Numbered from the stretch's first letter, positions 51,729-62,919 are shown. The stretch: DNA of 64,000 nucleotides from Apoderus coryli (GCA_911728435.2 OU452211.1:8104428-8168427), one strand, 5' to 3'. Notes: generated from the sequence alone by a model not told the origin. A program made the numbers and translations.

Positions 51729-52979
51729 AGGGTCTTAATAATACCGAGATAATTTTGTCATAGAGAATTCCGAAAGCGTGTTGCTTGATAATAGCCCAAT
51801 GCCGCAGGCCGAGGGCTATTATCCTTGAGCAACTCGCTTGAAGGATTCTCTATGACTAAATTTTGAGTATTTATCAAGGCCCGAGGAGTATTCGATAAGA
51901 TAGTTTTTTGCTTTGTAGATATCAAAAATCTGACGATTAATAATGTTCAATACAAAAAGTATTAGTTTTAATCAAACAAATATTATTCATTTTTATTTAA
52001 AACTACAGTTGTGAAAAGTACAATTGGTAAATGTTAAATTGGAAGAAGAGTTTGCTGAAGTTGACGGATTGTTAATTTCCACTGTTGAAGAAATTCCTCG
52101 CATGGTGTTGATTATTTCACCATTGCGTTCTTGGTTAATATTCAAGTACGGTTTAATTGAATTAGAGCTGCTTCGTCCTGTTATTTTTATTAATTGCTGT
52201 TCAGGAATTCCTTTATTTGGATTGTACTCAATTCTGTCGGCTGGCGTTCCATCATTATTTTTCTCAATCGTGAAATAATCTATAAGGCAATCAGCTGGTT
52301 CACCACCTCGCCAAGCTAACTCAACGGCTACAATATGGTAAATTTTTTTTTGTAAATCTTATGGTGTACATTCATCCCATAATCCAATGATTCTAACCAA
52401 ATCACTTGAAATCAAATTTGATGAACTGCATTTTCGTTTGTTTCGATCGTCCTCTAATCTTTTACGTTTTGCATTTCTTGCATCTCGCTCATTTTTGAAT
52501 ATCACACTGGTAAACGGGTCGAATACAATTTTGAAGTCATTGAAGTATTTTTCCTGGAGTAGCCTACTCGTAGTATTCCAAATTGTTTTTACAGTTGCTT
52601 CTTTATATTCAGTTCCGTCAGCTTTTCTCATATTTACCGCATAATCTTTCAATATATTAGTCAAATTATGCAAACTCGTTTCAGCATTCAGTTCGTATTC
52701 TCTGGTCGCACAAAACTCGAGAAATATTTTCCATACATATTTTTTTGATTTGATTGTATTTTTTGGTATATTATTAGATATATCATTAATTGCATCGTTA
52801 GATGCAATACCAAATCTTCGCGACATTGTCAGTTTGACGTTTAATTAATTTTTAATAAAAAAAACACCAGACTTCAAACACCACATGTAGGATATTATCG
52901 CTGTAATCCAGAGGTGATTCGATGAAATTTGACACATGACTTAAAATTAAGTAATTTGATTGGTTACTATATTTAGTAA
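51729..52979 (-). mobile_element. Crypton-like tyrosine-recombinase element, copy 2 (inverted)
   Basis: The reverse complement of copy 1 (14739-16382), with the same TTACTAAATATAGTAA start (52964-52979) and the same large end hairpin (51729-51890). It is shorter because the middle of the recombinase is deleted. It has about 35 bases in the leader (around 52860-52890) that copy 1 lacks. Confidence 0.82.
51990..52826 (-). pseudogene. Crypton-like tyrosine recombinase, deleted copy
   Basis: It starts MSRRFGIASNDAINDISNN at 52826 and stays open for 155 codons, giving a better N-terminus than copy 1. A stop near 52359 and a shift are followed by VAVELAWRGGEPADCLIDYF (first catalytic Arg). The reading then jumps from RIEYNP directly to KGIPEQQLIKITGRSS: the segment with the HxxR motif (HSNRS in copy 1) is gone and the following TGH is mutated to TGR. 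The C-terminal Asn/Cys tail is kept. The two copies are damaged at different places. Confidence 0.85.
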
Positions 52980-53539
52980 AAAATTATCAGTAAATATCTA
53001 TAGGTACAATATCACATCAGTGTACCTGCCTATAATCTGAATCCATCCTGTAAAAATAATGAAACAAATATTCAACTAAAACAAACTAAACCAAAAGGCC
53101 GTGTCAATGAAATGACGGCGGAATATAAAACACAAGTTAAAACGACCAGCGATTGGCATAAAATCGCACACACCAACACAATATAGATATACAACTACTG
53201 CAGAAGAAGCATCAGCGAAATAACAGCATCAAACGATATCTCTTTAAGTTTCTGATACGTTCAAAGCTATAAAACTAAATTTATAATTATTGTTTAAAAG
53301 TGACGGCGATATAAACTGTGTAATTTATGAATAATTTGTTTTTGGCGATGCGTCATATACAAAATGCTGGTTTAGAATTACAGGAAAATATAAAAAGGTG
53401 GATTTTGTTGTAAAGAAGAAGAAGACATTCTAACATATCTTCTCCGTGCCATTAGAACACTGCAGAATCGTTAATTCTGGATGGTTTTTTTATTTTATTA
53501 TTTAAATGTCACTCCCTGTTTTGTGACTTATCATTTTAA
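52980..53539. other. Intergenic, no gene seen
   Basis: No feature recognised. Confidence 0.4.
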
Positions 53540-54324
53540 ATAGTTTAGCGTGAAATCTGGAGAAGATCGACCCCACTCTTGGGCATTTCTCCATTTAATC
53601 CAATTCCGAAGAAAAGTTTCATCCAATCATTGCCTAACACAAATGGGGAATACCTCCATCTTGTTGGAAATTCAAATTGTCTTCTTTCAGCAAAGGGTTC
53701 CCATCTTCATCGGTCTGGGGATTATTTCATTTTCCAAAGAAAATAGGCGCGATTATCTCGTCCCTCAGAATTCCTGAACACATATTGATCTTCTTGGAAT
53801 ACTGCGTATGGTCCTCGCAAAACACATGTGGATTTTCATTATCTCACTATCTACTACTGTGTTTTTTGACGAATCTATTCATTAAGGGTCGTTCTACGGT
53901 GATCAGTCTAACCACTTTTCTGCAGGATGTAATTCCGGCTGTCGGTCGACGTTTGCAAGTCGACGCAATCTATACTGACTTATCCAAGGCGTTCGATAGG
54001 ATTGATCATTCCCTGATTCAACAGAAGATGTGCGACAGCAGGAATCTGATATCTTTTTTTCAGTCCTATCTGGGACCAAGGCAACAATTTGTTGAATACA
54101 ATGCATTCATTCACAGCCTCAAGTGGAACTTTGCAGGGCAGTACGTTGGCTTCTCTTCTCTTTGCAATATTCGTAAACGATATTGGCTCTGGTTTCAATA
54201 GCAATTATTTGTTGTTTGCGGATGATTTAAAATTGTGTCGCACTGTTGTTTGTGAGAACGATTGCGCACAGCTTCAAACAGATCTGTGTCGGCTCTTACA
54301 ATGGTGTGATCTAAATAAATAATA
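53540..54324 (+). pseudogene. Host LINE: reverse transcriptase, left part
   Basis: It begins with degraded sequence (FHFPKKIGAIISSLRIP, in the place of the IPKKG..YRPI block). Then LQVDAIYTDLSKAFDRIDHS (palm, first catalytic Asp) follows, then after a frameshift SGTLQGSTLASLLFAIFVNDI and LLFADDLKL (FADD, catalytic Asp pair), ending at LLQWCDLNK. Another LINE is inserted at this point; reading resumes at about 56136. Three frames are involved, so it is inactive. Confidence 0.88.
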
Positions 54325-56135
54325 AATAATAAATAAATAATTCTTTATTTAGTATAAAAAATACTATTACATGACACTACATGAAAATCCCATTAATAAG
54401 ATGTAAGGTGTATTTTTAATTTATTTTTAAACTCATTAAAACTAGCAATGCTTCGAATATTCAAAGGCAGTGAGTTGAAAAGTCTAAGACCCTCATTAAA
54501 AACCGAATGGCACAAAAAATCTTTATCAGTAAATGAAATATTAAATGCATCATTCGATCTAAGGTATCGTTGATGAAGTTCACCTCGTTTCTTCAAAAAC
54601 TCTTTCAAATATTTTGGAGTATTCATCCTAATTATTTTATATATAAAAACTAAAGTTGCCTTTTCAACACACTGCCGAACAGGCAACCAACCCAAAGCAC
54701 TTAACATATATTGAATTGGAGTATAAATGTTACAATTTAATATTATTCTCATACATTTATTTTGCAGAATTTGCAACCTATTAATATCTTCTTTGGTACA
54801 TGAAAGAAGGAGCGTTGAACAAAATTCGAAATGTGGCAATATTATTGTATTATAAATCAAAATTTTGGAAGAATATGACAATGCACTTGAAATACGACGT
54901 AGAAACCCTATTTTTTTCCCTATTTTACGGCATATAAAGTCAATATGGTTATGAAACCGCAACTGAGAGTCAAGATACACACCCAGATATCTCATATCAG
55001 AATGCACTTGTCTATAATGATATTATGATTTTCATTGGAAAATTTAACACATTGTAATTTAGAACCAAAAACCATATACTTGGTCTTATCCTTATTCAAT
55101 TTCAGTTTATTGTAACATAACCATTTATAAAAAATGCTTAATTCGTCATTTAAAACATTCACTACTTCAGAATGATTTGTACCAGAGACCGAAATCAGCG
55201 TATCATCAGCATACAAATTTACAAAAGACTTCTTCAAGAACAAATGTACATCGTTAACATATATCAAAAATAGGAGAGGGCCCAGAACACTCCCCTGAGG
55301 CACACCATGATCGCTATTTACCGAATTTGATATATTGTGATTCACTTTTGTTTTATGAAAACGACCACTTAAAAAATGACTTAACAATTTCAATGCGTTC
55401 TGTTTATAGTTTCGAATGCTCTTCTTAAATCTACAAATACACTTAGAACTATGCGTCCCTTAGCAATGTCACCCCTCCAGCTCCCACAAACATACTGTAA
55501 CGCTGTCTCACATGAGTGATTGCTTCTAAAACCGGATTGACCTATGAATAACAAATCATTTTTCTCAAAATATGCTTGAAGTTTATCACGTATTATAACT
55601 TCCAGAATTTTATCTACAACAGGCAATAAGTTAATTGGTCGGCATTGTTCTGGGAGACTTGGTGAGGGGACCTTAGCCACAGGAACGATCAAACTAGTCT
55701 TTAAAGCAACAGGTACAATACATTTACAAAGAATAACATTCAAAACATTTAACAATGGATAACCGACTACACAAAAAATTTCTTTTAGTAATTTAACATT
55801 TAGGCACTGATCACCAGACGATTTAGGTTTTAATTTATATATCACACTTCGAAGTTGATTTAGGGATAATTTTGGAAATTCATTGAATGTACAGGACACG
55901 ATAACACCCTCCATGGCACCTTCCAAGTCCACGCAATCAGGTATACTTGTAGCAATATCTTCTATACTTGTTTTGTAAAATAAATTAAAATTTTCCTCAG
56001 GTTGCAAGGATGGATTCTGGAATTTTATATTCTCTACCTGAAGCTGTGTATTATTTTTTTGTCCAATCAATTGTTTTATTGTTTGCCACATACGTTTTGA
56101 GTCACCTCTACACTCATCAATAGACTTCCTCGAAA
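54325..56135 (-). mobile_element. 5'-truncated LINE inserted in the opposite orientation
   Basis: Minus-strand RT in three consecutive frames: SKRMWQTIKQLIGQ at the upstream edge; CRPINLLPVVDKILE, QSGFRSNHSCETALQYV and VLSVFVDLRRAFETINR; GVPQGSVLGPLLFLIYVNDV and LYADDTLI (YADD); then DMRYLGVYLDSQLRFHNHI and the C-terminal SLPLNIRSIASFNEFK. The 3' end at 54325-54345 is an AAT-repeat tail, as in Jockey-like LINEs. TCTAAATAAA/TCTAAACAAA on the two sides gives a probable target duplication. Two small shifts disrupt it (near 55390 and 55000) but the domains are well kept, so it is fairly young. There is no endonuclease: it is 5' truncated. Confidence 0.92.
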
Positions 56136-57117
56136 TCTAAACAAATGTAAGTCGGTGACATTTACAAGACGTCAGATCCGTTTTTGCGAAACTACACCAT
56201 CGATAATTCAAATTTGGAACGCTGCGCTTTAATCAAAGATCTTGGTGTATACTTGGATGGTGATTTATCTTTCAACTACCACGTTGAGCAAGTTTCTGCT
56301 AATGCTTTGCGAATGTTAGGATTTATTTTTAGACAGACCAGAGAATTCAACAACATGGACTGCCTGAAAAGTCTCTATATCGCCTTTGTTGTGTCTATTT
56401 TGGTATTCGCTACAATTATTTTGTCGCCCATCTACCGTGTTCATATACAGAGATTGGAGAGTATCCAACGTAAGTTTTTAAAATATTTGTCATTTAAAAT
56501 TGATGGATATTTTCCTCCTCGTGGGTGTGATCACGACCTGTTACTGACAAGGTTCGGATTTCGGCCGTTAGCCGAGAGACGCATCTTCGCGTCTCAGATC
56601 TTTCTTTTTAAGTTGATCAACAATATGTTGGATTGTCCTCGGTTGCTTCAGCAGCTATGGTTTCGTGTCCCTAGGGTTCACTCTAGAAGCGCTAGTTTAT
56701 TTTCGGTGCCACAGATTCGTTCTAATTATGAATCTGAAGCACCGTTATTTCGGACTTGGAAATACAGCAACCGATTAGTCATTAATGAAAACGTTGATTT
56801 TTTTAATTTATCGCTTGATTTTTTACGAAAAGTTTAGAGACATGTTTGCGGGCTACTGATTTGGATTTGTTTTGATGAATTATGTTCATGTGTTAATTAT
56901 TTATTGTTATTATTAATTGTTCTTGTAATCCTCCCACTTTTCTTTCGTTTTGATGCGTGTATTTCCTTTTTTGTATTTTTCTATTTTTCAGTTAGTTTTA
57001 AGTTAGTTCTAAGTTGAGTATTTTTGTATGCTAATGCTAGGCAATTGTTTTTGTTTATGTAAGATTTTGTCTTGTTATTATTATTAGAATAAATGTAGCT
57101 TGATCGCTAAAGCCTTT
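56136..57117 (+). pseudogene. Host LINE: right part and 3' UTR
   Basis: It continues the host LINE: LNKCKSVTFTR, then (frame at 56184-56837) ALIKDLGVYLDGDLSFNYHV, LKSLYIAFVVSILVFATII, IQRKFLKYLSFKIDGYFPPR, FGFRPLAERR and a normal C-terminus at 56837. The sequence to about 57117 is a T-rich 3' UTR ending in TTATTATTATTAGAATAAA. Confidence 0.85.
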
Positions 57118-57259
57118 ATCTCAGAACCTCTCTCGCATATCTTTAATTTAATCTTAAAAATAGCCATGTATCCTAGTTCGTCCAGTGTCTATTTTGTGTA
57201 ATTTTTCAAACGCCTTTGAAATAAGTATTCTTTACAATATTCTGAGCAGCACGACTTCA

Positions 57260-57600
57260 TGAATTTAATTTGGCGGCTCTTTCTGAGCACCTTTGCTCTG
57301 CATTATCTTGTCTACTGCAAGTCGATGATCTTTACAACGACTTTAAAAAGGCATTCGATCCAATTGATGATTATCTGTTGTTGACGATGTTGGAGGGTTT
57401 TTTTTTTCTGTCGAATAATTTCTGTCTTATCTGTTGGTCAGAACGCAGTTCGTGGAATATGATGGTTTTAGGTCAGTGGCCTCAAGGGTCAAATTGGGTT
57501 ATGCTGATGACCTTAAGATCTTTCAAGAGGTAAATTCTAGGGCCGAATGTAGGATGCTTCTTGGTGTGTTTATAATAGACTTTCTCTAATTGTATCGAAG
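57260..57600 (+). pseudogene. Second, more degraded LINE RT fragment related to the host LINE
   Basis: LQVDDLYNDFKKAFDPIDDY matches the same position as LQVDAIYTDLSKAFDRIDHS in the host LINE. GYADDLKIFQEVNSRAECRM appears in a shifted frame after an internal deletion. Only the palm core remains. Confidence 0.75.
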
Positions 57601-57858
57601 TGTAATGTAATGCTAAAATCTAGTACTTTTTTCCCTTGTATAATAAATAACTATTACCTTGCGAAACCCGTATTTTAACGTGTTCATTTTTACCTTCATA
57701 ATTTTCTACTTTTCATCTAAGGCGCTTGACCTTAACAATCTAAAAAAAAATCACCTGGCGGCGCCTTTTTCTTCACATCCATTTTTTACTTAGTGCCTAC
57801 CTAATAAAATTACCCACGAGCCGCCACTGGATCCCGTATGATATTTTCAGATTTATTA

Positions 57859-58042
57859 ATACAGGGTGGTCAAAAAAGTATAATGAAAACGATGTTAGGA
57901 ATACAGTTGAGAGTCATTTTTTTCAAATGGAACAGATATATTTTTATAATTGTATCTTACTCATCATTAAAAATGAGGGCAATTTTGTAATAGGTTGTCT
58001 ATTTCAAAAATGCATAGTTTTCGAAACACAGGCCACCCTGTA
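57859..58042. mobile_element. MITE with TACAGGGTGG ends
   Basis: TACAGGGTGG at 57860 and CCACCCTGTA ending at 58042, with no ORF and a length of about 183 bp. Confidence 0.65.
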
Positions 58043-59131
58043 GAGTAGACAACATTTGTCCTGCGAGAGGCACAATTGAAAACGACCTTGTACTCGTATT
58101 TTGTCAACAGTTCAAGATATCTATGCATAGTTTTTGCATGCCTGAATTTCACAAATTTTACCATGGATCGAAAACTATGACGATTGGCTCACCCTATAGA
58201 TTGACGTGACATATTGGCCCATACGTCAACTTGAATGATGTATAGCCAGGGCATTTGTATGTCGCAGCGAGTTCGAGAACCGTACAGCATAAGAGAGATT
58301 ACAGAAATAAACTGCGTTTCCACTTTTGAAAAAATGCTGTACGCGACGTGTAGAAGAGGTAGAGTATCGAAAGATACGAGTATATAAAAGAGAATGAGTG
58401 AGAAAGCACTAGTGACAGAGCATAAATCAGTCTCGAATACTTTTTGTTAATCTGCGATCCGTTGACGGATTTATTGGCCACATCATGTTGGCCATTTATT
58501 TTTAAAAAGATTGAAAACGAGTGATGCTGCTCAAGTGGGAGATTGTGTGGTAAAATTAGGTGCAGCCATATTGTATTCCAATTGACCTATACACGATCGT
58601 AATTATAAACGCTTCCTCGCAATTGTTTATTAACTAATTTTAAGCAAACAACCCTGTAAACTAATCGCAGTAGCAGATTTATCTGAATTATGGTGGCATA
58701 TCGTCTTTTCTCGGTAATTTGGTAAAAACAAGTAGCAACAAAGTGAAACGATATCACAGTAAATAACGCCATGCCGCTGGTAGAAAACTGCTGCTTCTGC
58801 TTGCCTGTCGTTTCGCATTGGTTGCAACCTGCAAGATTTAATCTAAACGACTGACTTGACTACCAAACCAAACACAACCAAGTCGTAGACGACCCATTCG
58901 TATATGTACGGGAAACTGTGAGTTATGCGTATCTGCACTTTTACCAGATCATCGGGCATTTATGCACTTTACTATCATCTTATGTTGAACAAATTTAGTT
59001 TTGATACCGGGTTTGTTTAAAAAGTCATTTGATATTACAATCTTCAATTTGAAGTTTTGCCAAGCATTAACAACGGTATTGATGGACCCCCCACCCTTAA
59101 ATATTACTGCGTCTTCTTTTAACACCCTGTA
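58043..59131. other. Intergenic, no gene seen
   Basis: Short frames only; another CTCACCCTATAG motif at about 58190. Confidence 0.4.
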
Positions 59132-60219
59132 CACGAGGGTTGCCTTTTATATTTCGGGATTTGGCAACCCTGGTGATGCAATCTAGCAACTGACAACTCT
59201 ATCGTAAAGTTGGACATTTTTGAAGTTATACGTACTCAAAACGTACGAGCGCTATTTGTGTTGTTTACAGTAAGTTAAAAGATTCATCTCGGCCCAAAAA
59301 TGGAATTAAATCGTGAACATTTTCGTGCGATTATTTTTTACAACTTTCCACGTGAATTAACTCAACAACAGTGCATGGATGAACTTAATTCAATTTTTGG
59401 CGATGAAGCTCCATCAAGGACCAGTATTTATCGATGGTATGGTGAATTCAATCGTGGTCGTAGTTCACTCCAAGACGAATTTCTTGAAGGTCGTCCAAAA
59501 TCACTTGTTGTTCCGAAAACCATTGATGCTGTGCACGAACTGATATTGCAAGATCGTCATGTGACCAATCAAGACATTGAGACAACCTTAGGCATTAGAG
59601 GGACCAGCATACATTCAAAATAGCATAAACATTTGACTGTCAAAATTTGTTCGCGTTGGATCCCACACAATTTGTCAATCGCTCAAAAAAAGGCTCGAGT
59701 CGATTGGTAGAAAAATACGATCGCGGTGCATCGAAAAACGTCTATGACATCGTGACAGGTGATGAATGGTGGATTTACGCGCATGAGCCCGAAAATAAAC
59801 AGCAGTCGACTGTATGAATGTTTCAAGATGAGCCAAATCCAACAAAAGTTGTTCGCGCACGAAGCACTTCCAATCAAATGGTCGCCTGTTTTTTCGGAAA
59901 AACTGGACATGTCGCAACCGTACCACTAGAACAACGTAGAACAATTCTGAGTGGTACAAAACCATTTGTTTGCCAGTTGTCTTCCAAGAAATCAGGAAAA
60001 CCAACCGCCGAAGACGGAGCACTCTTCGCCACGACAATGCCAGCTCTCACACATCGGCTCAAACAACTGCATTTTTGAGCACCCAAAACATCGATTTAAT
60101 GAGTCATCCGCCGTATAGTCCTGACTTGGCACCGAATGCCTTCTTTCCCATTCCCATTTCCCAAACGTAAACAACAAACTGAGAGGTCAACGTTCTCTAA
60201 TCCCGAAATATAAAAGGCG
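59132..60219 (+). mobile_element. Mariner element, inactive, 3' end truncated
   Basis: The left TIR contains TTGCCTTTTATATTTCGGGA (59139-59160). The right TIR is its reverse complement, ending TAAAAGGCG, and lacks the outermost nine or so bases. TA dinucleotides lie just outside both ends. Part of the transposase C-terminus is deleted up to the right TIR. Confidence 0.88.
59300..60195 (+). pseudogene. Mariner transposase with lost third catalytic Asp
   Basis: The N-terminus is good: FRAIIFYNFPRELTQQQCMD (HTH), SRTSIYRWYGEFNRGR and ETTLGIRGTSIH, ending in a stop at 59621. Later pieces in other frames are RWIPHNLSIAQKKARVDW, IVTGDE (first Asp), VWMFQDEPNPTKV-type and KMVACFFGKTGHVATVPL. Then come LRHDNASSHTSAQTTAFLST (second Asp) and HPPYSPDLAPNAFF, where the third Asp of the D,D34D triad is Ala (34 residues after the second Asp). 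About the last 90 residues are missing. Multiple stops: dead. Confidence 0.92.
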
Positions 60220-61643
60220 TATACTGCACTTCTAAGCCATGATATAAGAAGGAAGGTAACAATGCGAAGCCAGAGGCACAAAAGACTAACGCAAAACTGC
60301 ACAGAATTTTGTAATCAGGTGTTCGAAAGATCCTGGCTAATTTTGTCATGTGTGTGGCGACAATGCTCCGTCAAAAATTCTCGCTATTATTGGGATCCAA
60401 ATGCACAGGAATATCTTGCTTTAAACCAGAGAGGATTGTCAAGGGTACTGTCCTGTTAATTTCCTCCTTTATTTCAAACATCTCTTTGTAAATGCTCTTA
60501 TCTACGCCAGAAAATGGTTCAGGGCATAAAAAGGATTGTCCTCTCAATGTCTCAAAGAAATATCGTGGAGTCCCTCAAACTAGACAAAGTTTTAGATATG
60601 TTTTAGATCAAATAGCTCTCTCCTCAAATTCTGCAAGGGTCCATTATGTTTCGCAAATTTAGTCAAATTCATTTTTGGCCTTATAGGATTAATTATTTTG
60701 CAGTTTTTAATAGAATTGATCCTGATGGGACAATAAGGAAAGAAATAATAGCATTACTTAGGCAGTACAATAAAAGCAGTTAGGAATAATAGTGAGGATT
60801 GCAGATGGGATAGTCTACTGTCTGACAGATCAGTAATATTTGCAATCTACCCTCTTGACGAAGTCCTTTCTACTTATTCACCAAATTTTTCCAAATTCGA
60901 AAATAAAATCCTTTAGATTTCGTTCACTAAAAATTAATATGGCAATAAGCGTCTTTAACATTGGAAGTTCAAAGAGAATAAATAAATATTCATATTTAAT
61001 CTACAACAAACTGTCAAAATAATAATGACTTAAACTTATATGAAAACTTCAAAAGGACGAAATAAGGAATTAAGGAGGCAGTCATTTTTCCACGCTTGCT
61101 TACTACTACTTTAGAAATCGAACGAACGGAGATTAGAAGTTGAGATCTCATTAACGAAATGACAGATGAAAATCATCTACACAATGAGCGGTCTATGAAC
61201 AATGTGCACCAGAGGCGTAGTTAAGCTTTTTCCACTAAATGATAAGAACTGTGATCAAAGGAGTCGAATTACGGCTTGGTGTATGTCAAGAAGTAACAGG
61301 AGTACACTTAATAAATAGATCAAAATCTAATAGCGTTTTCTGCTATATTATATACAAGGGGATCCATATAAAACATATGCAATTACGTTTATCTACTACA
61401 CGATCGATCCTGTATATTCTTCTGTTACGTCAAAAACTATAGAGAATTGATTAGGCTTTGTCTCGAAATAATATTTTTCGAGACGAGACGATACGAGACT
61501 AACGTTTGTCTCGTTATGTGTCGTTTGCCTAGGAAGTTAATTAGACTTTTTCGCAGTAGCCTCTAGTAGATACTTTGAAATAACAAACTTCAAGACAAGA
61601 GTAAGGAAAGAGTATTTTATTTTTCTCTTAAATACTGTAAATA
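60220..61643. other. Intergenic, no gene seen
   Basis: Several 60-67-codon frames without family resemblance. 61450-61520 repeats CGAGAC words. Confidence 0.4.
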
Positions 61644-61674
61644 TGTTTTTCGCCTGCCTGCACTTAAACAGAGT

Positions 61675-61702
61675 TTTACCGCCCGCATATGCGGGCGGTA
61701 AA
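61675..61702. repeat. Perfect 28-bp GC-rich palindrome
   Basis: The half-site TTTACCGCCCGCAT is followed directly by its reverse complement. The word TTTACCGCCC recurs at the far hairpin (63101-63110). Confidence 0.95.
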
Positions 61703-62136
61703 TGACCCGTTAGCGCCCGCTCTTTTTATTTTTTTTTCATAGATGGCGTTAATGTTAGATTTCCAATAATAACGTTAACATCAGTAGTTTTCACTCACTT
61801 AACTTAATGTGCATTCCATCTAGAGGATAAGTTGACAATTAATTGAGAAAGTTTAAACTCATTTAATTATTTAAAATTGTCCATTATTAATTAGTAATCA
61901 CTTTTTAATTATTATTGTAGTACCGAAATATACCTAAGATTCTAAAATCAAATTTCTATAGCGTACACGCTCAGATAATAATTTGACAGTTTCTTTCTAC
62001 ATTTAAAATACTCAACATTGACATGTGAGCCTGTCACATAAGTTTATCTGATCTGAGTTTATCAAAGGATAACGCCTATTATCATGTACGTCAAAAAATA
62101 CTCCCATTAATTACTGTCAAAAACTGTCAGTTCATA

Positions 62137-62148
62137 ACAGTAATAATT
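62137..62148 (+). repeat. Target-site duplication, left copy
   Basis: ACAGTAATAATT, identical to 62920-62931; it bounds the retrozyme-like insertion. Confidence 0.85.
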
Positions 62149-62242
62149 TGGAATGGGCTTGTTTAACAAAACAAGACTTAAAATGCGAGAGTTTGTCTGT
62201 CAACCACTATACTTTCACCAGACGGCCGTTTCGTCGATCCAC
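62146..62242 (-). repeat. Inverted partial copy of the ribozyme unit, 97 bp
   Basis: The exact reverse complement of 62335-62431. The copy begins in the loop-side half of ribozyme stem II (GTGGATCGACGAAAC on the minus strand) and runs downstream, so it lacks CTGATGA and cannot cleave. Its outer three bases overlap the target duplication by chance. Confidence 0.92.
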
Positions 62243-62572
62243 ATCCTTTTACATCTCTGTACCGTTTGTGGTATATACCACATTATTTACGAGAGTTTAG
62301 CTGTCAACTACTGACCGATCACCACTGATGAGTCGTGGATCGACGAAACGGCCGTCTGGTGAAAGTATAGTGGTTGACAGACAAACTCTCGCATTTTAAG
62401 TCTTGTTTTGTTAAACAAGCCCATTCCAAATATATGCGATCCCGCTTAAGGGAGTATCGGCGCGTCTATGTGTTGGTAGTTGCTTTATGGGGTCAGAGAC
62501 CTCCCAGGCAGTCGATATAGGAACTGTGTTCACTCGGCGTACTACCAACAATAAAACTAGATGTCGCCAAAC
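62241..62572 (+). repeat. Retrozyme unit 1, 332 bp
   Basis: It begins ACATCCTTTTACATCTCTGT. It contains the ribozyme in its first half and a second region with GTGTTGGTAGTTGC...GCGTACTACCAACA (an inverted GTTGGTAGT/ACTACCAAC pair). Period exactly 332 relative to unit 2. Confidence 0.95.
62290..62391 (+). ncRNA. Hammerhead ribozyme 1, type I
   Basis: Core: CTGATGA at 62325-62331; stem II GTCG/CGAC (62332-62335, 62341-62344) with loop TGGAT; GAAA at 62345-62348; a minimal two-pair stem III (A-C...G-T, loop GGCC); then C at 62356, so the cleavage triplet is GTC and the cut falls between 62356 and 62357. Stem I: TCACCA with TGGTGA (6 bp), a 6x6 internal loop (GACCGA/AAGTAT), then CTGTCAACTACT with AGTGGTTGACAG (12 bp including one G-U), then CGAGAGTTT with AAACTCTCG (9 bp). 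Every invariant core base is present. The short stem III with a long, looped stem I is the form known from retrozymes and Penelope-like elements. Such minimal stem III ribozymes often work as dimers. Confidence 0.93.
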
Positions 62573-62904
62573 ACATCCTTTTACATCTCTGTACCGTTTG
62601 TGGTATATACCACATTATTTACGAGAGTTTAGCTGTCAACTACTGACCGATCACCACTGATGAGTCGTGGATCGACGAAACGGCCGTCTGGTGAAAGTAT
62701 AGTGGTTGACAGACAAACTCTCGCATTTTAAGTCTTGTTTTGTTAAACAAGCCCATTCCAAATATATGCGATCCCGCTTAAGGGAGTATCGGCGCGTCTA
62801 TGTGTTGGTAGTTGCTTTATGGGGTCAGAGACCTCCCAGGCAGTCGATATAGGAACTGTGTTCACTCGGCGTACTACCAACAATAAAACTAGATGTCGCC
62901 AAAC
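62573..62904 (+). repeat. Retrozyme unit 2, 332 bp
   Basis: Base-for-base match to unit 1 as read by eye, followed by 15 bases of a third unit before the right target duplication. A minus-strand 87-codon frame here (62743-63006) is chance. Confidence 0.95.
62622..62723 (+). ncRNA. Hammerhead ribozyme 2, type I
   Basis: Identical to ribozyme 1 with a 332-base offset: CTGATGA at 62657-62663, GAAA at 62677-62680, predicted cut between 62688 and 62689. Cleavage by both would release the 332-nt RNA 62357-62688. Confidence 0.93.
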
Positions 62905-62919
62905 ACATCCTTTTACATC

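Larger units (their letters stand above)
62149..62919 (+). mobile_element. Retrozyme-like / Penelope pLTR-like non-coding retroelement with hammerhead ribozymes
   Basis: A 771-bp insertion between 12-bp duplications. It is made of an inverted partial copy (62146-62242), two direct 332-bp units (62241-62572, 62573-62904) with no difference seen between them, and 15 bases of a third unit. Each unit carries a full type I hammerhead ribozyme on the plus strand. No ORF is credible. Tandem units with hammerheads are what is known for animal retrozymes and for the pLTRs of Penelope-like elements. Transcripts would self-cleave to 332-nt monomers. Reverse transcription and insertion would need enzymes from an autonomous element, probably Penelope-like; none is in this window. 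Confidence 0.9.
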
